In this document: positions 42,801-53,165 of the stretch, in pieces
Numbering within the stretch: the stretch's first letter is position 1
Layout: every line of letters starts with the position of its first letter
Assembly: GCF_024438035.1 (NCBI RefSeq)
Contig: NZ_JANFQF010000009.1
Span: 1 to 64,000 of the forward strand
DNA: 64,000 nt
Origin: Rhodococcus tibetensis
GTDB taxonomy: Bacteria; Actinomycetota; Actinomycetes; Mycobacteriales; Mycobacteriaceae
Direction: 5' to 3'
Made by a program: the position numbers and the translations under genes
The notes under the pieces: model-generated
Told to the model about the DNA's origin: nothing
The model's database searches: none
What the model saw: the letters and a program-made list of their open reading frames with translations, nothing else

Positions 42801-45800
42801 ATGAACACATCGAGCATCGACGGCACGAAATCGGTGACCGTCACACCCCGCTCATCGATGACCTGCGCCAGATACCCCGGATCCCGGTGCCCGTCCGCCG
42901 TCGCCAGCACCATCGTCGCACCGACCTGCAACGGCCAAAAATATCCCCACACCGACACATCGAACGTCGTTGCCGTCTTCTGCAACAACACATCCCGACC
43001 AGTCAACCCGTACTCGGCCTGCATCCACAGCAACTGATTCACGATGCCCGCATGCGGCACCGCCACACCCTTCGGCTTCCCCGTCGACCCCGACGTGTAG
43101 ATCACGTAGGCGGTGTTGCCTGCACGCAGCGGAAGCACCCGATCACCGTCGGTCACCGCGGTGTCCGCAAAGCCGGTGAGGTCGAGCGTATCGATGGCGA
43201 CGATGTCGGCCCCCGACGGAAGCCCAGCGCGATCGGCCGCCGTACTCAGCACACACACCGGCCCCGCGGACCGGAGCACATAACCAATCCGCTCCCCCGG
43301 ATGATCCGGGTCGACCGGCACATACGCACCACCCGCCTTGACCACCGCATACATCCCCACCACCAGATCGAGGGAACGCCGCATCGCCAACACCACCCGC
43401 GACTCCGGACCCACACCCCGCCCGATCAGATACCGCCCCAACCGATTCGCCCGCGCATCAAGCTCCGCATACGTCAACGACACACCCTCGAACACCACCG
43501 CCACCGCACCCGGCGTCCGCGCCACCTGAGCCTCGAACAAAACCGACAACGTCGCAGCCGGCACGGACCGATCAGTGCCGTTCCAGGCCACCAATTCACG
43601 CGCGCGCACCGCAGGATCGGTGATCGCCACGTCTCCGACCGCGATGTCGGGTTCGGCGGTGACAGACTCGAGGATCCGGACGAACTGCGCCGCGAAACCC
43701 TGAACCGTGGATTCATCGAAAAGATCTGCCGCGTAGTTGAATTGCGCCCCGATCGGTCCGGGATGGCCGTCACCGTGGGTTTCGGTGAGCACGAGCTGCA
43801 AATCGAACGCGGCGACGTCGGGCACGATCGGCTCACTCGACACCGACAACCCGGGCAGTTCCAGGTGAGCGGGAGCGTGATTCTGGAAGAACAGCGCCAC
43901 CTGGAACAGCGGATGGTGTGCGGTGGTGCGGGTGGGATCGAGATGCTCCACCAGCCGCTCGAACGGGATCTCGGCGTGGCCGAAGGCCCCCAGGTCGACC
44001 TCACGCACGCGGTCCAGCAGTGCGGTGAACGACATCGCCGGGTCGACCTCGGTACGCAGGACGAGGGTGTTGACGAACATGCCGACCAGGTCGTCGAGTT
44101 CACGATCTCCTCGCCCCGCGACGGGGGTGCCGATCGCGATGTCCCGGGACGCACTCAATCGGCTCAGGAGCAGGGCCAATGCCGAATGCGCCACCATGAA
44201 CAGGGTCACGTTCTGCGCGCGGGCGAATGCGAGAAGTCGATCGTGCAGGTCGGCGGAAAGTTCCCAGGCCAGTGTCGAACCACCCTGGGACGCCGCGGCG
44301 GGTCGGGGACGGTCGGTGGGCAGGTCGAGGCTGTCCGGCAGACCTGCCAGCGCGGTGCCCCAGTACGCCAGTTGCTGCGCCGCCCGCGACTGCGGGTCGT
44401 CCTCGTCGCCGAGCAGTGCTCGCTGCCACAGGGTGTAGTCGGCGTACTGCACCGATAGCGGCGACCACGGCACGTCGTGTCCGGCACTGTGCGCCGCGTA
44501 GGCGAGCATCAGGTCGCGCGACAAGGGGGCGAACGACCAGCCGTCGGCGGCGATGTGATGGAGAACCAACGCGAGGACGTGTTCACCGGGCCGCGTTCGG
44601 AAGAGCCGGGCGCGCACGGGGATGTCGGTAGTGACGTCGAAACCGGCGAGAACGAACTGACGGATCGCATCGTCGAGTCGCTCGACGTTCACCTCGGTGG
44701 CGGTAACCGCGACATCAACCTCACCGGGGTCGAGAACCTGCTGCCACGGTCCGGTGTCGGAATCGGGGAAGACGGTGCGCAGCGATTCGTGCCGCGCGAG
44801 AACGTCGCACACGGCCCGACCGAGTGCGTCGACATCCAGGTCCCCCGAGAACCGCACGGCGAGAGGAAGATTGTGGACGGGGCTGCCGGTGTCGAATTGG
44901 TTGAGGAACCATACCCGCTGCTGGGCGGAAGACAACGGGACGCGTTCCGGCCGGGTTCGACCGGGCAGCGGCGGGAGATCGGAGCGAAGGTGGCGACCGG
45001 CACCTTCGAATCGTTTCGCGAGGGCGCCGACGGTCGGCGAGTCGAAGATGTCACGCAGTGACACCGGAATCTCCGCGGCCGTGCGGAGCCGGGACACCAG
45101 ACGGGTGGCGACGAGCGAGTTGCCGCCGAGTTCGAAGAAGTTGTCGGTCAGCCCGGCCCGGTCGAGTTCGAGCACGTCGGCGAACGCCTCGGCTACCGCG
45201 ATCTCGGTGGGCGTCCGCGGCGCCACATACTCGGCGGTGACGGCCTCGATGACCGGGGCGGGCAGGGCGGTGCGGTCGAGTTTGCCGTTGGACGACACCG
45301 GCAGATCCTCGAGCGAAACCACGTACGCCGGGACCATGTACGTCGGCAGCATCGCGGATACGTGCTCGCGCAACGCAGCGGTGGTCACCTGCTCCTCGCC
45401 CACGACATACGCGACGAGGGCTTCCTGGCCGCAGTCGTCGCGGTGCACCGTCACCACCGCGCGACGAACATCCGGGTGCGATTCGTAGGCGCTCTCGATT
45501 TCCCCCAGCTCGATGCGCTGCCCGCGCAACTTCACCTGGAAATCGGTGCGGCCGAGATACTCCACGGCACCGTCTGGGCGGCGCCGCACCAGATCACCCG
45601 TCCGGTACATCCGGGCACCCACCGCGAACGGATCGGCGACGAACCGGTCTGCCGACAGATCGGCACGGTTGAGATAACCACGCGCCAGCTGAGCGCCCGC
45701 GAGGTAGAGCTCACCGGCCACTCCGGCGGGCACCGGATGCAGCCGGGCGTCGAGCACGTGCAGTCGGGTGTTCCACACCGGTCGGCCGATGGGCACCGTC

Positions 45801-48800
45801 ACGGTGTCTGCGGCGCTGGTGTGCCAGTAGGTGACGTCGACTGCGGCCTCGGTCGGCCCGTATAGGTTGTGCAGATCGGCGTCGCTGATCGCCCGGAATC
45901 TGGCTGCCTGGTCCGGTGTCAGCGCCTCACCCGAGCAGAACACCATCCGCAACGAACTGCACTGCGCTGCCGAGGGTTCGGTTGTAAACGTCGATAGCAT
46001 CGAGGGCACGAAATGCATCACGGTGATGCGGTGCCGACGCACGAGGGCGGCGAGATACTCGGGGTCGCGGTGCCCGTCCGGTACGGCGATCACCAGTGTC
46101 GCGCCGACCTGAAGGGGCCAGAACAGCTCCCACACCGACACATCGAACGTCACCGGTGTCTTCTGCACCACCGCGTCGGCGGACGTCAGGGCGTATTCCT
46201 CCTGCGCCCACAACAGCCGGTTCACGATCGCCCCGTGGGTGACCGCCACCCCCTTCGGTCGTCCCGTCGAGCCCGACGTGAAGATGACGTAGGCGGTTTG
46301 TTCAGGAGCCGGGGAAACGGGGAGCTCGCCGGAATCGACATTCGACAGGTCGAGGGTGTCGACGTTCAGTACCGGTGAGTCGGTGACCCACTCGACGCCT
46401 TCGGTGCTGCGGGTGAGGATGCACTCCGGCTGGGCAGTCTCGAGAACGTAGGTGGTGCGATTCACCGGGTGGTCCGGGTCGACCGGAAGGTAGGCGGCGC
46501 CTGCTTTCAGGATCGCGTAAATGGCGACCATGAGGTCGAGCGAGCGCCGTATGCCCACGGCGACCACCGATTCCGGTCCCACGCCTTCCGAAACCAGGTG
46601 GTGGGCAAGGCGGTTGCTGCGCTCGTCGAATTCCGCGTAAGTGAGCCACTCGTCGTCGAATACCAGTGCCACGGCGTCTGGGGTCGCGGCGGCACCGGCT
46701 GCGAACAGCGACACCAACGTGTCGGTGGGCACAGGATGATCGGTGGCATTGAGTGCGGCGAGGGCAGCTCGTTCCGGTTCTTCGAGCAGGTCGATGTCGC
46801 CGATGGTGACCGGTTCGTCGCCGAGTACAGCATCGAGGATCCTGCCGAACCGTGCTCCCATCGCGACGACGGTGCGTTCGTCGAACAGGTCGGTCGCGTA
46901 GGAGAGGTCTATCGACATCCCCGAAGCCCGGCCGTCGGTGTCGAAGTGCTCGACGACGGTGAACTGGAGGTCGAATTTCGCGAGATGGACGTCGATCTCG
47001 GCTGCCTCGACGGCGAGGCCGTCGAGTTCGACACTGGTGGTCGCGGTGTTCTGGAACGAGAGCATCACCTGGAACAGCGGGTGATACGCCGACGATCGGG
47101 CGGGGCTGAGTACTTCCACGAGACGCTCGAAGGGGACGTCACCATGGGAGAAAGCGGACAGGTCGGCGGTGCGGACGCGGCCGAGTAGGTCGGCGAAGGT
47201 GTCGCCCGCTTCGACGGAGGTCCGCAGCACCAGGGTGTTGACGAACATGCCGACGAGGTTGTCGAGTTCCTCCTCACCGCGGCCGGCGATCGGGGTGCCG
47301 ATCACGATGTCCGAACCGGCGCCGAGGCGATGCAACAGAACGGCCAGGGCAGCGTGGGTCACCATGAACGGCGTGGCGCCGGTGCGGTGAGCAAGTTGCG
47401 TCAACCGCTCGTGGAGGACGGCCGAGGCCGTGAAGCCGACTCGGCCGCCGCGATGCGACATCTCGGCAGGACGGGGACGGTCGGTGGGCAGGTCGAGCAC
47501 CTGCGGCAGACCGGAGAGAACGGCCTGCCAATGGCTCAGCTGCCGGGCGGCCACACTGTCCGGATCGGTTTCCGCGCCGAGCAGTTCACGTTGCCAGAGC
47601 GTGTAGTCGGCGTACTGCACGGGCAGCGGCGCCCAGGTCGGTGTCTGCCCGTGGGCGCGCGCCGCGTACGCAACCATCACGTCGGCGGCGAGGGGCGTCA
47701 TCGACCACCCGTCGGCGGCGATGTGGTGAACGACCAGAACCAGGACGTGACGGTTGGGTGCCTCCCGGAACAGTCCCACCCGCAGCGGGGGGTCGGTTGT
47801 CAGGTCGAAGCCGGTGCCCCCCAGCGACGCCACCGCGGCCGTGAGGGAGTTGCCGTCCACCGCGACCGGCGGGTCGAGCGGCGGCACCGTCCCGGGCGGG
47901 AGAACCACCTGGTGTGGTCCGTCCGCGCTGTCCGGGAAGATTGTGCGTAGCGTTTCGTGGCGTTCCGCGGCATCGGTGAGTGCGCACCGCAGGGCGTCGT
48001 GGTCGAGGTCACCGGTGAGCCGGAGCGCGATCGGCAGGTTGTAGGCTGCGGACGCGGGATCGAACTGGTTGAGGAACCACATTCGTTGCTGCGCAACGGA
48101 CAACGGAATCCGCTCGGGGCGCTCCCGTGGCCGCAGCACCGGTCGCGGGAGCGTGTCCGGAGTCGCCCCGGCCACGGCGATGGCCAGCTGGGCCACCGAC
48201 GGCGACTCGAAGAGGTCACGGACGCCGATCCGCGCGCCCAGTGCGGCTCCGACTCGGGACACCACCTGGGTGGCCATCAACGAGTTGCCGCCCAGTTCGA
48301 AGAAGCTCGTCTCGACGCTCAACTCGTCGACGCCGAGGACGTTCCGGAAGATGCCGGCGAGCACCTCCTCGGTGACGGATCGGGGAGCCACGATCGCGGT
48401 GGACCGCTCGGCGAACACGGGTGCGGGTAAGGCATTCCGGTCGAGTTTGCCTGCCGGGGTGAGCGGCAACGAGTCGAGGACCATGATCGAGGACGGCACC
48501 ATGTACGCGGGCAGACTCTGCCCGACGAACTCGGCCAGCGCCTTGATGTCGACCACGGAACCCGGTACAGGCAGCACATACGAGACGAGGCGAGCGGTTC
48601 CGGCGCCCTCGTGGCCGATCGTGCGGGCGAACTCCACCTGCGGATGCACGGACAGGGCCGCGTCGATCTCCCCCAGTTCGATCCGGAACCCGCGAATCTT
48701 CACCTGGTGGTCGCTGCGACCGAGGAAGTCGAGCACCGGTGTCCCGTCGGCCGCGGACACCCAGCGGACCACGTCGCCGGTGCGATACATCCGTCCGCCC

Positions 48801-51313
48801 GATCCGAACGGGCAGGCGACGAACCGTTCCGCCGTCAACCCGGCGCGGTGCACGTACCCCCGGGCCAGGCTCGTGCCGAGGACATACAGTTCCCCGCGAA
48901 CCCCGACGGGAACGGGACGCAGCCGATGGTCGAGGACCACGAGATCGACACCGACGGTGGGTGCACCGATGGTCACCGGCTGCCCGGCTGTCAGAGCGGC
49001 GGTGGCCGAGGACATGATCGTCGTCTCGCTCGGGCCGTACGCATTGACCATCGTCCGGCCGGGCGCCCAGCGAGCGACCAGCTCCGGTGGGCACACGTCA
49101 CCGGCGACGACGATCGTCCGAAGGTGTTGCAGAGTGCGATGATCGAGCGATGCCAGTGCGGCGGGCGTGCAGAAGGCGTGCGTGATCTGCTGCTCGGACA
49201 GGAACTCGGCCAGCTCGCCGCCACCGTAAATCGTGGTCGGCGCGATCACCAGTGCCGCACCCGCGCACAGCGCCATCACCAGCTCGAACACCGAGGCGTC
49301 GAAGCTCGGGGACGCGAAATGCAGTGTCCGCGACTCCGGTGTGACCGCCAGCCGGTCGCGTTCGTCCGCGGCCAGGTTCACCAGACCGCGGTGCGACACG
49401 GCCACACCCTTCGGTCGCCCCGTCGACCCGGACGTGTAGATGACGTACGCGGGGTGGTCCAACGACAGTGCCGCGGTGCGGTCGGCGTCGGCGACGGCAT
49501 CCCTCGGGTAGGAGGCGAGGTCGGCCCGAAAATCGTCGTCGTCGAGGACGATCCAGTGCGTGCAGTCCGGCAGGTCTGCGCGCAGGGCCGCTGTGGTGAT
49601 GCCGATCGGCGCCCCGCAGTTCTCGAGCATGTGCACGATTCGCTCGCGCGGATAGTTCGGGTCGACCGGAACGAATGCTGCTCCCGTCTTGGCCACCGCC
49701 CACACGCTCGACACCGATTCGAGCGAGCGGGGCACGGCCAGGGCGACGGAGACCTCGGGGCCGACCTGAAGGTCGATCAGCAAGCGCCCCAACTGGTTCG
49801 ACTTCTCGTCCAGGGCGCGGTAGCTCAGGGTATCGGCGGCGACTCCCGGCCGGGGTGCGACGAGGGCGTCACCGTCCGGGTTGCTGCGGACCGCACCGGC
49901 GAGCAGCTCCGGCAGGGTGACCGGGGCGAATCCGGCGCGGCCGGTGGCAGGCACCAGGCTGCGGCGTTCGTTCTCGTCGAGAATCTCGAGGTCGCCGATC
50001 CGACCGGTGTCGGAGGTGACGAACTCGCCGAGGAATCGGGTGAACCGGGTGTGGTGCGCGTCGAGTGCGGTGTCCGAGTAGAGGTCCGGGTTGGCCTCGA
50101 AGTCGAGGTTGAGGCTGGTGCCCGCCACCCCGTGGTAGATGTTGACCGCCAGATCGCTGATCGGGCCCGTCGACAACAATTCCAGTCTGCCGACGATATC
50201 CCCGAGCGTGATTTCGTTGTGAAAGAGCATCACGTTGATCAGCGGTCCGTAGAAGCCCTGATGGTCGGTGCCGGCGTCGCGTCGGATGTCGATGTGCGGA
50301 TACCGCTGATGGCGCAATGCGGCCGTCACCTCGAGCCGGACTGCCGCGACCAGGTCGGCACTCGTCATGTCGGGGCGGACCTGCAGTCGCAGGGGAACCA
50401 CGTTCGACACCATGCCGCCGGAGCGGCGGAGCAACGCGGTGGTTCGGGCAGTGACCGGCAAGCTGACGGCCACGTCCCCGCGTCCTGTCATGCGTGAGAG
50501 GTAGGCGGCGAATGCCGCGATCACTTCGAACGCGACGGAGGAGGTATGCCGGTCGACTGCGGCGTCGAGGTGATCGACCAGGCTGCCGGGCAACTGGCTG
50601 CCCGTGGTACGACTCCGTGCGCGCGCCGGCGCGGTGCGGTCCACCAGGCTGTGCGGCTCGCCGATGTGGGAAACGCGCTCCGACCAGTACCGGCGATCGG
50701 TGTCGTAGCGGGCGGAGGTCCGGTAGTTGTGGTCCACGCCGGCGACCTCCGTCAGGTCTGCCGCCTTCGATGGCGCGGCGTTCACCCCTCGGACGGTGGC
50801 TGTGTAGAGCTCCGCCGCGCGGTCGACGAGCGTGACCGAACCCATGCCGTCGAGTGCGACGTGGTGTACGCGGCTGTACCAATAGTGTCGGTCGGGCGCG
50901 ATCCGTAGCAGCGCGGAGGTCATCAACCGGTCACCGAACATATCGATCGGGACGGTGTACTCCTGCCGCATCCACTCCTGGGCGGCGGCGCGTGGGTCGG
51001 CTTCGTGCTGCAGATCGACGAAGCGCACCGACGCTTCGAGTGTGGGATCGACCACCTGATACGGCACGCCGTCGACCTCGACCAGGCGCAGGAATGCGGA
51101 CCCGAGTTCGCGGCCGGCGGTGATCATCGACTCGGACAGCAGGGGCACGTCGAGATCGCCGACCAGTTCGACGCACTGGGCGATGTTGACCGGGACCGAA
51201 GGTTCGAGCTGCTGAGCGAACCACATTCCCTGCTGCGCGGCGGAAAGGGGGAAGGCACCATCGGGGAGGCCACCTGATCCGGGCAGTACCGGACCCGGCA
51301 CAGAGTCGACCAC
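21800..51313 (-). CDS. Giant nine-module non-ribosomal peptide synthetase
   Basis: A cytoplasmic 9,837-residue assembly line in one polypeptide: nine C-A-T modules and a type I thioesterase. Condensation domains all keep HHxxxDG (HHVALDG in the first, HHIAADG, HHISADG or HHISGDG in the rest). Adenylation domains keep SGSTG(R/K)PKGVA and the core-10 Lys in (P/N)xGKLDR or GKVDS. Carriers keep the phosphopantetheine Ser in LGGNSL. The thioesterase keeps GWSLGG. I see no epimerase, methyltransferase or dual C/E signature. Starting with a C domain rather than A suggests N-acylation of residue 1, as in lipopeptides, though the acyl donor is not encoded nearby. The start GTG at 51313 follows a GGGGGTGA stretch. 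No MbtH-like, transporter or tailoring gene flanks it, so it is an orphan synthetase. The product class is unknown; a nonapeptide is predicted. Confidence 0.97.
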   Translation of the reverse strand: MVDSVPGPVLPGSGGLPDGAFPLSAAQQGMWFAQQLEPSVPVNIAQCVELVGDLDVPLLSESMITAGRELGSAFLRLVEVDGVPYQVVDPTLEASVRFVDLQHEADPRAAAQEWMRQEYTVPIDMFGDRLMTSALLRIAPDRHYWYSRVHHVALDGMGSVTLVDRAAELYTATVRGVNAAPSKAADLTEVAGVDHNYRTSARYDTDRRYWSERVSHIGEPHSLVDRTAPARARSRTTGSQLPGSLVDHLDAAVDRHTSSVAFEVIAAFAAYLSRMTGRGDVAVSLPVTARTTALLRRSGGMVSNVVPLRLQVRPDMTSADLVAAVRLEVTAALRHQRYPHIDIRRDAGTDHQGFYGPLINVMLFHNEITLGDIVGRLELLSTGPISDLAVNIYHGVAGTSLNLDFEANPDLYSDTALDAHHTRFTRFLGEFVTSDTGRIGDLEILDENERRSLVPATGRAGFAPVTLPELLAGAVRSNPDGDALVAPRPGVAADTLSYRALDEKSNQLGRLLIDLQVGPEVSVALAVPRSLESVSSVWAVAKTGAAFVPVDPNYPRERIVHMLENCGAPIGITTAALRADLPDCTHWIVLDDDDFRADLASYPRDAVADADRTAALSLDHPAYVIYTSGSTGRPKGVAVSHRGLVNLAADERDRLAVTPESRTLHFASPSFDASVFELVMALCAGAALVIAPTTIYGGGELAEFLSEQQITHAFCTPAALASLDHRTLQHLRTIVVAGDVCPPELVARWAPGRTMVNAYGPSETTIMSSATAALTAGQPVTIGAPTVGVDLVVLDHRLRPVPVGVRGELYVLGTSLARGYVHRAGLTAERFVACPFGSGGRMYRTGDVVRWVSAADGTPVLDFLGRSDHQVKIRGFRIELGEIDAALSVHPQVEFARTIGHEGAGTARLVSYVLPVPGSVVDIKALAEFVGQSLPAYMVPSSIMVLDSLPLTPAGKLDRNALPAPVFAERSTAIVAPRSVTEEVLAGIFRNVLGVDELSVETSFFELGGNSLMATQVVSRVGAALGARIGVRDLFESPSVAQLAIAVAGATPDTLPRPVLRPRERPERIPLSVAQQRMWFLNQFDPASAAYNLPIALRLTGDLDHDALRCALTDAAERHETLRTIFPDSADGPHQVVLPPGTVPPLDPPVAVDGNSLTAAVASLGGTGFDLTTDPPLRVGLFREAPNRHVLVLVVHHIAADGWSMTPLAADVMVAYAARAHGQTPTWAPLPVQYADYTLWQRELLGAETDPDSVAARQLSHWQAVLSGLPQVLDLPTDRPRPAEMSHRGGRVGFTASAVLHERLTQLAHRTGATPFMVTHAALAVLLHRLGAGSDIVIGTPIAGRGEEELDNLVGMFVNTLVLRTSVEAGDTFADLLGRVRTADLSAFSHGDVPFERLVEVLSPARSSAYHPLFQVMLSFQNTATTSVELDGLAVEAAEIDVHLAKFDLQFTVVEHFDTDGRASGMSIDLSYATDLFDERTVVAMGARFGRILDAVLGDEPVTIGDIDLLEEPERAALAALNATDHPVPTDTLVSLFAAGAAATPDAVALVFDDEWLTYAEFDERSNRLAHHLVSEGVGPESVVAVGIRRSLDLMVAIYAILKAGAAYLPVDPDHPVNRTTYVLETAQPECILTRSTEGVEWVTDSPVLNVDTLDLSNVDSGELPVSPAPEQTAYVIFTSGSTGRPKGVAVTHGAIVNRLLWAQEEYALTSADAVVQKTPVTFDVSVWELFWPLQVGATLVIAVPDGHRDPEYLAALVRRHRITVMHFVPSMLSTFTTEPSAAQCSSLRMVFCSGEALTPDQAARFRAISDADLHNLYGPTEAAVDVTYWHTSAADTVTVPIGRPVWNTRLHVLDARLHPVPAGVAGELYLAGAQLARGYLNRADLSADRFVADPFAVGARMYRTGDLVRRRPDGAVEYLGRTDFQVKLRGQRIELGEIESAYESHPDVRRAVVTVHRDDCGQEALVAYVVGEEQVTTAALREHVSAMLPTYMVPAYVVSLEDLPVSSNGKLDRTALPAPVIEAVTAEYVAPRTPTEIAVAEAFADVLELDRAGLTDNFFELGGNSLVATRLVSRLRTAAEIPVSLRDIFDSPTVGALAKRFEGAGRHLRSDLPPLPGRTRPERVPLSSAQQRVWFLNQFDTGSPVHNLPLAVRFSGDLDVDALGRAVCDVLARHESLRTVFPDSDTGPWQQVLDPGEVDVAVTATEVNVERLDDAIRQFVLAGFDVTTDIPVRARLFRTRPGEHVLALVLHHIAADGWSFAPLSRDLMLAYAAHSAGHDVPWSPLSVQYADYTLWQRALLGDEDDPQSRAAQQLAYWGTALAGLPDSLDLPTDRPRPAAASQGGSTLAWELSADLHDRLLAFARAQNVTLFMVAHSALALLLSRLSASRDIAIGTPVAGRGDRELDDLVGMFVNTLVLRTEVDPAMSFTALLDRVREVDLGAFGHAEIPFERLVEHLDPTRTTAHHPLFQVALFFQNHAPAHLELPGLSVSSEPIVPDVAAFDLQLVLTETHGDGHPGPIGAQFNYAADLFDESTVQGFAAQFVRILESVTAEPDIAVGDVAITDPAVRARELVAWNGTDRSVPAATLSVLFEAQVARTPGAVAVVFEGVSLTYAELDARANRLGRYLIGRGVGPESRVVLAMRRSLDLVVGMYAVVKAGGAYVPVDPDHPGERIGYVLRSAGPVCVLSTAADRAGLPSGADIVAIDTLDLTGFADTAVTDGDRVLPLRAGNTAYVIYTSGSTGKPKGVAVPHAGIVNQLLWMQAEYGLTGRDVLLQKTATTFDVSVWGYFWPLQVGATMVLATADGHRDPGYLAQVIDERGVTVTDFVPSMLDVFIASVPAGSCVSLRHVFVIGEALPPETVVRFRALTSARLHNLYGPTEAAVSVTFWEASDADTVTVPIGVPEWNTQAYVLDSRLHPVPAGVVGELYLGGVQLARGYLGRVDLTADRFLANPFGESGARMYRTGDLVRRRRNGVLEYLGRTDFQVKFRGQRIELGEIETVLRAHPAVTGAAVTVYADASTGDHLVAYVTADGVFDVSVLRTHASGALPSYMVPSVIVLLDEFPLNTSGKLDRKALPAPEFISQTNDYVAPATAVEEAVATVFGAILGLEQVSVHDSFFELGGNSLIATKLVSRIRADLGVPLSVRDLFEAPTVAELAAKVSGTKADDVRPALTPRPRPERIPLSPAQQRMWFLNQFDTTSPAYNLPVAVRLSGALDIGALTAAVADLIERHEALRTVFPDSETGPHQVVLDTDSATPELPITAVDEARLDTELAGFFGAGFDVTADFPVRVALFRIDVDDHVLALVVHHISGDGWSMAPMVRDTMTAYAARTHGERPTWSPLPVQYADYALWQRELLGDESDPDSLAAQQVGYWTTALAGLPEELPLPADRPRPAEQSYRGGQVDVTIDGSTHRALTSLAQSERSTLFMVVHSALSVLLSRVSATPVVTIGTPVAGRGERELDNLIGMFVNTVVLRAEVDPGKTFHDLLDQVRHADLEAFSHTDVPFERLVEILSPTRSAARHPLFQVMLTFQNLEQTAFELDGLTLRGIDANLDVAKFDLHFTLVEQFDEDGLPGGISAQLMYAADLFDESTAAAIAERFRTILGAVAADPTVCVGDIPLLDATERSALVAWNGTDRSVPAATLSVLFEAQVARTPGAVAVVFEGVSLTYAELDARANRLGRYLIGRGVGPESRVVLAMRRSLDLVVGMYAVVKAGGAYVPVDPDHPGERIGYVLRSAGPVCVLSTAADRAGLPSGADIVAIDTLDLTGFADTAVTDGDRVLPLRAGNTAYVIYTSGSTGKPKGVAVPHAGIVNQLLWMQAEYGLTGRDVLLQKTATTFDVSVWGYFWPLQVGATMVLATADGHRDPGYLAQVIDERGVTVTDFVPSMLDVFIASVPAGSCVSLRHVFVIGEALPPETVVRFRALTSARLHNLYGPTEAAVSVTFWEASDADTVTVPIGVPEWNTQAYVLDSRLHPVPAGVVGELYLGGVQLARGYLGRVDLTADRFLANPFGESGARMYRTGDLVRRRRNGVLEYLGRTDFQVKFRGQRIELGEIETVLRAHPAVTGAAVTVYADASTGDHLVAYVTADGVFDVSVLRTHASGALPSYMVPSVIVLLDEFPLNTSGKLDRKALPAPEFAAADTEYLAPRTPHEQSVAAVFAEVLQANRVGAHDSFFDLGGNSLSVTRVAARLTEMSGSRLSVRDVFDAPTVAALALRLARPGSSEGRPALTAAPRPERIPLSPAQQRMWFLNQFDTTSPAYNLPFAVRLSGALDAQALASAVEDVVTRHESLRTVFPETEDGPGQVVLSPADAAVTVESVEATEDELGARIIAFASRGFDVTVELPVRALLVRTGPAEHVLAITLHHIAADGWSFGPLSRDVVTAYAAGTAGVAAQWAPLPVQYADFTLWQREVLGTEDDVDSLMSTQLAHWTNTLAGAPDELRLPFDRPRPPQPAFAGATVAFEIDPEIHRGIDRLARQHGATTFMVTHAAFALLLGRLAATDDVVIGSPIAGRGERALDDLVGMFVNTLVLRTPLFGGDSFRELLGRVRDADLEAFGSADVPFERLVDVLAPVRTTAHHPIYQVALSVNPMPTGTYDLPGLQVGVEDIDPGVAKIDLQLTLGENVDEGGAPSGIRAEFVYATELFDDATVRGFARRFQKILAAIVTDPDVVVGDVDILESDERAAMVPASGRSGFEPVPLPQLLAGAVRSNPDGVAVTGPSVSGVWASLSYRELDESSTQLARLLVDLQVGPEVTVAVALPRSLESVSSVWAVVKSGAAFVPVDPGYPAERIVHMLEDCGSPVGITTAAVRAGLPDGVEWIVLDDAEVQSMLATYPRLPVTDTDRGAALSVDHPAYVIYTSGSTGRPKGVAVTHRGLVNLVADERDRLAVTAQSRTLHFASPSFDASVFEWMMAIGAGATMVVAPPTIFGGGELAEFVAEQRITHAFCTPAALASVDQRGLDHLETVVVAGDVCPPELVARWAPGRRMVNAYGPSETTIMSSATAPLVAGEPVTVGSPTVGVDLLVLDTRLRPVPRGVRGELYVSGPSVARGYVGRAALTAERFVADPSGSGRRMYRTGDVVRWVRDPVGTDVLEFLGRSDFQVKIRGFRIELGEIDAVLSGHEWVEFAHTVGHDDGAGLTRLVSYVLPAAGAEVDSSALSAFAGQSLPGYMVPSAIVVLESLPLTPAGKLDRAALPAPVFTRQGKFAASETPQQQTIAAVFADVVGERSVSLDDNFFDLGGNSLSATQVVSRVGSALGTRVSVRTLFDNPTVRLLAAAAESGTVVDRPALVPAIRPARIPLSPAQQRMWFLNRFDPTSPAYNIPLALRMSGRIDVASLRAALTDVLARHETLRTVYPPTDDGAEQVIVPVDTIPLDLTPLRLSGEDLTSAVLRHASTGFDVTAEPPLRVHLFRESRSEHILLFVVHHISADGWSFVPLATDVMTAYASHAAGRPPVWAPLPVQYADYAVWQRTLLGDAADPQSLAAGQIAFWTKTLAGLPDHVALPTDRPRPPVPSNRGGTVRLFLEGERHRALLELARTHNASLFMVIHTGLAALLARFGAGADIAIGTSVAGRGEQALDALVGMFVNTLVLRTDVRPHATVTDLLGEVRRVDLEAFSHVDVPFEQLVEVINPTRSTAFHPLFQVALALQNLESPTLELPGLEVSALDIDSPVAKFDLNFVLAARHADDGTPAGLDLELGYARDLFDEQTVHRIGAAFLRVLAELARSPRTRIGDLDLLGDDQRAALAGWSQGRVRENRHRTLVDLLDEQIRTTPDAPAIFWRDSVLTYREFASRVNRLARRLIGVGVVPDTVVAVEVPRSLNLLVAIHAVIEAGGAYTPLDPGQPAQRNNDIVDQSGARLLLTTSALYDDRASGSRYDIDAIVVDDLDPHEFDSAPIRPDERNAPLRPDNIAYVLFTSGSTGRPKGVAISHAAITGQLEWLCAHYELGGSDTLLLKTPITFDVSVWECFAPMAAGARLVIAEPDGHRDPDYLTAVIRQHGVSVIHLVPAMLAAVAGGPGLADLPSLRYVLVGGEAVSPEAVDEFRAAHPAEIDNTYGPTEAAVTTTYFAARADNGDTVPIGSPVWNTSTLVLDDHLRPVPVGVPGELYLGGAQLARGYLGRPDLTAERFVADPFSATGARLYRTGDLVRWNREGRLEYLGRTDFQVKVRGFRIELAEVVSTLLRHEDVHQAVVVSHSDPHTGDHLVGYVVPRTEIVFDSGAVLDHAAATLPSYMIPSLLIPLTTLPLTPNGKVDSRSLPAPMFAVTADYTAPRTETERIVADIFADLLGAPRVGVHDNFFALGGNSLSATKLSTRIGAATGTRIAIRDVFDAPTVVALARRVAAQVPSSATTPLTAAPRPARIPLSLAQQRMWFLNQFDTSSPAYNLPAAVRLSGALDKAALTAAIDDLIIRHESLRTVFPDSPDGPHQVILEPGDVVRDLTPVATTDTRLRADLAQFVLTGFDVSLAVPLRVRVYSLGDSEHVLALVVHHISADGASMEPLIRDVMTAYASRAAGSEPRWAPLPVQYADYALWQREILGDDSDPTSLAAEQVKYWTRALDNVPDQLFLPRDRARPAVPSHRGAAVRFSLSPNTHRAVTELARAHGASLFMVAHAALAVLLSRLSTTYDITVGTAVAGRGRQELDDIIGMFVNTLVLRAELDPGASFASLLGQVRDVDLEAFAHADLPFERLVEVLSPVRSTSHHPLFQVALGVQTASVDRLHFNGVTASPLSVDVDIAKFDLHFTLVERLDDSAEPAGIDGELVYATDIFDAGTAAEYALRLQRIIESVVADPQRAVGDIPVLGSEEYEKLTPVSGAEARPVQMLTEILVDAVAAAPDEPAVVFEGRGMSYRDLDERSNQLARLLVDRGVGPETRVALALPRSCESVMAVWAVAKSGAAFVPVDPRYPEDRIRHMVQDSGAMVGITVSAERHLLPDSIRWLLLDDTALDVRCTHESRLPLTNRDRMRPILPDQVAYVIYTSGSTGRPKGVAVTHRGLVNLVTDERELLAVTSRSRVLHFASPSFDASVFEMLMALSAGATLVIAPPTIYGGSELAELLATEHVTHAFSTPAALASVDHHGLDDLAVVVVAGDVCPPELVARWAPGRRMVNAYGPSEATIMSSITEPLQAGAPVTIGGPSRGVQALVLDGRLRPVPVGVPGELYVSGPSLARGYLGRPGLTAQRFVADPFGEPGALMYRTGDLVRWREDQVLDFVGRTDHQVKIRGFRIELGEIDAALTAHPQIEYATTLGHQHPNGDTSLVAYVLPFTGEDVDRVEVANFIGQTLPGYMIPSSITILDALPLTPAGKLDRAALPEPVFAAADRPFEEPRNPFEVIVAGIFADVLALPEVGIRDGFFDLGGNSLLATQVVSRVNASLDVHVGVREVFEAPTVAALAARLTESTGNSVRRPPLVAGPRPHHIPLSLAQQRMWFINQFDTASPAYNLPIALRLTGEFDLPAMRAAVADLVGRHESLRTIYPDSAHGPRQVVVDAAGVVPDVTPISAHPDDVLERVIELVTTGFDVTTEVPLRARIYRVADDDYVLVMVAHHISGDGWSLAPLARDVMLAYTARAEGHVPQWSPLPVQYADYSLWQRELLGDETDPESLAAEQIAYWTSALAGLPDRLSLPTDRPRPAVASNRGAHVTFTIDAGIHAALLAVARRQNASLFMVMHTALTVLLARLSNDTDVAVGAPVAGRGEQFLDELVGMFVNTLVLRTSVDLDGSFADNLGAARATDLGAFAHSDIPFERLVDVLNPARSRAHHPLFQVAFSFQNLARTALELPGLHVEGLDVPSAISNFDLHLTLSESYDHDRNPDVIEAQFTYATDLFDESTVQSFADRFLRILGSVAEDPGVVVGGIDLLDGAEKLRVLGEFNDTAMEVPATTLVDLFSEQVSRTPDAVALWFDGVEVTYAEFDRRVALLARRLAERGVGPESVVGLAMNRSIELMTGMYAVLRAGGAYLPIDLTHPADRLAYVLDVAAPVCILTTSSDGFVAPGVPTIEIDGSYLDTATPEESSGTQNLAAPRPDNTAYLIFTSGSTGRPKGVAVSHAAIANQLLWKLHQYPLDTTDAVVQKTPVTFDLSVWELFWPLVSGARLVIARPDGHRDPAYLAELMREQRVTAAHFVPSLLEAFLATPGAAEQPALRRVLCIGEALPTDVAARFRSRFGSAVALHNLYGPTEAAVSVTSWQHTDDDRDSVPIGTPAWNTQVFVLDTRLQPVPLGVAGELYLAGDQLARGYVARTDLTADRFVANPFGAPGSRLYRTGDVVRWRLRGTEGMLDYLERSDFQVKVRGFRIELGEIESALIACTGVHQAVVVAYQNPTTGTALVAYAVPEDGATLVATDVQAETARRVPSYMVPAAIVVLDALPLTPNGKLDRKELPAPEFGTGHDEYRAPGTDLETAVAAAFGNVLGIEPVGAEASFFELGGNSLVATRVVARLSETLGRRVEIRALFEAPTVAGLAALLESTEDAGAERPRLAPATRPARIPLSSAQRRMWFLNRLDPDSAADNIPVAVRLSGSLDVDALQHAVTDVIGRHESMRTVYPDSPEGPHQVILPVDRVGGEVSVVGADETELAGLIAAVATAGFDVTTEVPLRVRIFRLSDTEHVLALVVHHISGDGWSMAPMVRDVMTAYAARSAGAAPQWSPLPVQYADYALWQRDLLGDESDPTSLAAQQLAFWTRTLAGAPDQLNLPTDRPRPAVSSYRGRSIDFIVPAALHHSLHRTARDANATLFMVVHSALAVLLSRLAGTGDIAIGTPVAGRGERALDDLIGMFVNTLVLRQQVDGARTFAEFVEDVRDTDLAAFAHADVPFERLVEVINPARSTGRHPLFQVMLTFQNLDQETLQLGELAVSGVDFDVDLAKFDLQLTLMERFDADGRADGITARLTYASDLFDESTVHVFGERFLQVLTTAADNPDVSVGDIDVLGAGERKQIVGTNATSHDVPAGTLVSLFDAQVAATPDRTALVFEGEVLTYAEFDARANVLARRLIEQGVGPESVVAVAMRRSLELLVSIYAVGKAGGAYLPVDPDHPAERTASVLETAAPVCVLVDGGALDTAVPVIDVATEDLPGYWRGAVTDEERLAPLSSANTAYVIFTSGSTGRPKGVAVTHGAIVNRLLWMQHEYELTSEDVVLQKTPVTFDVSVWELFWPLQVGASLVIAAPDGHRDPRYLSRLVQERHVTTIHFVPSMLSVFVAEPSSAQCNSLRTVFCSGEALTPEQVQRFRSVSGAGLHNLYGPTEAAVDVTYWATGPSDIHAVPIGHPVWNTQLHVLDARLHPVPNGVVGELYLAGDQLARGYLQRPDLSAERFVANPYMPGARMYRTGDLVRRRPDGALEYLGRTDFQVKLRGQRIELGEIETALESHPDVRQAVVIVHRDRRGDEALVAYLVGRHSPSTPDVRAHLSARVPSYMIPAHIVELDALPLSPNGKLDRAALPAPEVSSAAAEYTAPRTAAERTVARVFEEVLDRDRVGRTDSFFDLGGNSLIATRVASALAGELGIDFPLQWMFSDPTPQSLGERIAKWATEGMLDTGASLDVLLPIRTRGAAEPLFCVHPFIGLAWSYAGLSGELTQDRPIYGLQSPALTEDEAPLATITEFAARYVREIRSIQPHGPYHLLGWSLGGVIAQEMAVQLQEAGEEVRLLGLLDSYVGLDRSASSENPATVADLLGGFGLELPTTGEFDDLAPDGIFDAERAAALLGVIGGPLASLTAPQLARIYANAQRAPELIDRHQARMFDGDLVFFTAALDDGFHVDPVTCWKPHVGGDIHEHLVDATHWTMTTPEALSVIGPRLATPARPQHSALGGTDGSDPDDSEERQPSVR
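21803..22669 (-). other. NRPS terminal thioesterase domain
   Basis: Residues about 9549-9837. It shows [18 protein letters not shown] at the start of the alpha/beta-hydrolase fold, the nucleophile in [15 protein letters not shown] (about residue 9634), a later acid in [11 protein letters not shown], and the His in [12 protein letters not shown]. It resembles EntF-type thioesterases. It releases the chain by hydrolysis or cyclisation; either Ser hydroxyl or the N-terminus could be the nucleophile. Confidence 0.9.
22670..25836 (-). other. NRPS module 9 (C-A-T), predicted Ser
   Basis: Residues about 8493-9548. Pocket D-V-W-H-F-S-L-V-D-K, again the serine code. Confidence 0.88.
25837..29039 (-). 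other. NRPS module 8 (C-A-T)
   Basis: Residues about 7425-8492. Pocket read as D-L-W-H-L-I-L-V-S-K; not recognised. The 301/322/330/331 part (I-L-V-S) matches module 3. Confidence 0.78.
29040..32212 (-). other. NRPS module 7 (C-A-T)
   Basis: Residues about 6367-7424. Pocket D-A-F-F-V-A-A-I-M-K as in modules 1 and 5. The C-domain motif is HHISADGAS rather than DGWS. Confidence 0.8.
32213..35407 (-). other. NRPS module 6 (C-A-T)
   Basis: Residues about 5302-6366. Pocket read as D-V-W-H-L-G-T-V-T-K; not a code I recognise. Core 10 reads NGKVDS. The carrier motif is FFALGGNSL. Confidence 0.78.
35408..38596 (-). other. NRPS module 5 (C-A-T)
   Basis: Residues about 4239-5301. Pocket D-A-F-F-V-A-A-I-M-K, the same as modules 1 and 7. 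A-domain codons end in G more often than those of module 1. Confidence 0.8.
38597..41774 (-). other. NRPS module 4 (C-A-T), same A domain as module 3
   Basis: Residues about 3180-4238. The A domain is identical to that of module 3, so the same residue should be added twice in a row. C and T domains differ from module 3. Confidence 0.85.
38882..40414 (-). repeat. Large direct repeat, copy in module 4
   Basis: About 1,533 bp that I read as identical to 42062-43594 (offset 3,180). It runs from the C-A linker ([10 protein letters not shown]) to the A-T linker (ALPAPEF) of the gene, a whole adenylation domain. Confidence 0.9.
41775..44954 (-). other. NRPS module 3 (C-A-T)
   Basis: Residues about 2120-3179. 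Pocket read as D-V-W-D-F-I-L-V-S-K. It is close to the serine scaffold but with Asp at 278, Ile at 301 and Ser at 331; I do not recognise the code. The acidic residue could favour a polar or basic side chain. The A domain is the 42062-43594 copy of the perfect repeat. Confidence 0.8.
42062..43594 (-). repeat. Large direct repeat, copy in module 3
   Basis: Partner of 38882-40414. Sequence diverges at once on both sides (C versus T at the 40415/43595 edge, C versus T at 38881/42061). Confidence 0.9.
44955..48121 (-). other. NRPS module 2 (C-A-T), predicted Ser
   Basis: Residues about 1064-2119. Pocket read as D-V-W-H-F-S-L-V-D-K, the established serine code of EntF-type domains. Confidence 0.88.
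48122..51313 (-). other. NRPS module 1 (C-A-T)
   Basis: Residues about 1-1063. The C domain has HHVALDG and no upstream carrier, so it is a starter condensation domain. A-domain pocket by eye (GrsA numbering 235/236/239/278/299/301/322/330/331/517): D-A-F-F-V-A-A-I-M-K. This resembles the Phe-type pocket with bulkier F at 278; a hydrophobic or aromatic residue is my guess. Confidence 0.8.
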
Positions 51314-51515
51314 CCGTTCACCCCCCGTTTCTCATCCACTCGGCGGGTGGAACGTCCACCCCGTCACCACCCGATAGTGACCGGCGACCCTGAGAGTTTT
51401 CCGAACCTTACCCAGGAGTACGCCTCGAGTTCCCTATCGGACGTCCAGTTCAAAGCGTTTCACCCATTCCACGATGTGGAACGACGCGCATTTCGCCTGG
51501 TCGCAGGCTCGTTCT

Positions 51516-53165
51516 TCAGACGCCGGAATGATCACCGGCGGCGGGGCGCCCGGCTTCCGCCGGCTCCCCTTCCGTACCGGGGGCGGCGCCCCGCGGGGAC
51601 CGTCGGCGTTGCACCAGGGCTCCGGCGATCGCCGCGGCGGCAACGAGGCAGAGGACGATTTCGGGAAGAGGACCGAGGCGACTCGCCGGCGTCATCGCGG
51701 TCCGCAGCGGCACCTGCGACACCAGGGCGGCGGGAACGAACAGTGACGTCTGTTCCACGGTGGAACCGTCCGGCGCGATGATCGCACTGACTCCGCTGGT
51801 GGCAGCCACCACAACCGCCCGTCCGTGCTCGACGGCCCGGACCTTCGACATGGCGAGTTGCTGATACGTCATCTCGGTGTCACCGAAGGTGGCGTTGTTC
51901 GTCGGAACGGCGAGCAGTTCGGCCCCCGCCCGCACCGAGCCCTCGAACGCTCGATCGAAAACCACCTCGTAGCAGGTGGCGACACCGACCGGAACACCCT
52001 TCGCGTGGACCACTCCGTCGCCGTCGCCGGGTACGAAGTTGCCCGCCCGGTCGGCGTATGAGGAGAAGTGCCGGAAGAAGTCGCGGTAGGGCAGGTACTC
52101 GCCGAACGGCTGGATGATGCGCTTGTCGTGTCGTTCACCCGGTCCCTCGTCGCCGTCCCAGACGATCACCGAGTTCGTCGTGGTGCGGTCGGCGTTGACC
52201 AGCACCGCACCCACCAGGATGGGCGCGCCGATCGCCCCGGACGCGCGGGAAATGTCCGCAGCCGCGTCCGCGTTTCGCAACGGATCGATGTCGGACGCGT
52301 TTTCCGGCCAGACCACGACATCCGGTTGCGGCGCCGTCCCGGCGGCGATCTCGTCGGCCAGTTCGAGAGTGCGTCGCACGTGGTTGTCGAGGACCCGTTT
52401 GCGTTGGTCGTTGAAGTCCAGCCCCAGTTTGGGCACGCTGCCCTGGATGGCCGCGACGGTGATCGTCCGGTCCCCCGACCCCATGTCAGCGAGCGTCGGC
52501 CCCAGCACCACCGACAGCACCGTGGCAGCGAGGGTCGCGGCCAGTCCGCCGGCAAGGGTTCGCTTCCAGTCCTCCGCGCCGTGCGCCCGAGCCCACACCG
52601 TCACCGCGACGGAGGCCAGGCCGGCGCCCGTCAGCGCCACCGCGAAGCTGAGCAGCGGGGCGCCGCCCAGACTTGCCAGCGGCAGCAGCCATCCCTCCGA
52701 CTGGCCGAACGCAAGCCTGCCCCAGGGAAAACCTCCGAACGGGACACTGGCACGCAACCATTCGGTGAGAGACCAGCCGGCTGCGATCCACAGCGCGGCC
52801 CAGCGCAGCCGGGACACGAGCACGGCCACCACCCCGAACAGGCCCACGAACACCGCTTCGACGGCCGCGAGTGCAAGCCACGGCAGAGCGCCGACGAACA
52901 CGCCGATCCACGGCAGCAGCGGCACCAGAAAGCCCAGGCCCGCCAGGTAGCCGTAGCCGAAGCCGGCGCGGAGTCGCGGCGCCGGCCCGCCGGCCCCGGT
53001 GAGAACCAGGACGAGCAGTGCCACACCGACGGGCGCGAGGAACCACAGCGGTCGCGGGGGAAAGCCGGCAAAAATTAGATATCCGGCGGCCACCGACACG
53101 AGGCTGCGCAACACCAGGCCGCGGACGCCGGCCGAGCGGCGGGGCACAGTCTCGTCAGCGCTCAT
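51516..53165 (-). CDS. lnt: Apolipoprotein N-acyltransferase
   Basis: The 549-residue membrane enzyme transfers a third acyl chain to the N-terminal Cys of lipoproteins. The N-terminal part has about six membrane spans (LVSVAAGYLIFAGFPPRPLW and following, with WGRLAFGQ). The C-terminal periplasmic/extracytoplasmic nitrilase domain keeps the catalytic Glu (VVWPENASD), Lys (HDKRIIQPFGEYLPYR) and Cys (VATCYEVVFD), followed by a last helix (LPEIVLCLVAAAAIAGALV). ATG 53165 (MSADETVPRR) is chosen over a longer frame because it overlaps the upstream gene's end by only 11 bases. It is the stand-alone form; mycobacteria fuse it to Ppm1. Confidence 0.93.
   Translation of the reverse strand: MSADETVPRRSAGVRGLVLRSLVSVAAGYLIFAGFPPRPLWFLAPVGVALLVLVLTGAGGPAPRLRAGFGYGYLAGLGFLVPLLPWIGVFVGALPWLALAAVEAVFVGLFGVVAVLVSRLRWAALWIAAGWSLTEWLRASVPFGGFPWGRLAFGQSEGWLLPLASLGGAPLLSFAVALTGAGLASVAVTVWARAHGAEDWKRTLAGGLAATLAATVLSVVLGPTLADMGSGDRTITVAAIQGSVPKLGLDFNDQRKRVLDNHVRRTLELADEIAAGTAPQPDVVVWPENASDIDPLRNADAAADISRASGAIGAPILVGAVLVNADRTTTNSVIVWDGDEGPGERHDKRIIQPFGEYLPYRDFFRHFSSYADRAGNFVPGDGDGVVHAKGVPVGVATCYEVVFDRAFEGSVRAGAELLAVPTNNATFGDTEMTYQQLAMSKVRAVEHGRAVVVAATSGVSAIIAPDGSTVEQTSLFVPAALVSQVPLRTAMTPASRLGPLPEIVLCLVAAAAIAGALVQRRRSPRGAAPGTEGEPAEAGRPAAGDHSGV

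Noticed and set aside
39053-44458. Two plus-strand frames of more than 740 codons that share a long identical segment
   Set aside because: The shared part is the antisense of the duplicated A domain, so the similarity comes from the NRPS repeat. No start signals or motifs.
21800-51313. Epimerase or dual condensation/epimerisation domains in the NRPS
   Set aside because: Each T is followed directly by a standard C domain. I saw no extra HHxxxxGD motif or 450-residue insert, so all residues are predicted L unless external racemisation occurs.
51314-51515. Iron-box (IdeR/DmdR) site upstream of the NRPS that would mark a siderophore
   Set aside because: No TTAGGTTAGSCTAACCTAA-like palindrome is present, so there is no sequence evidence for iron control.
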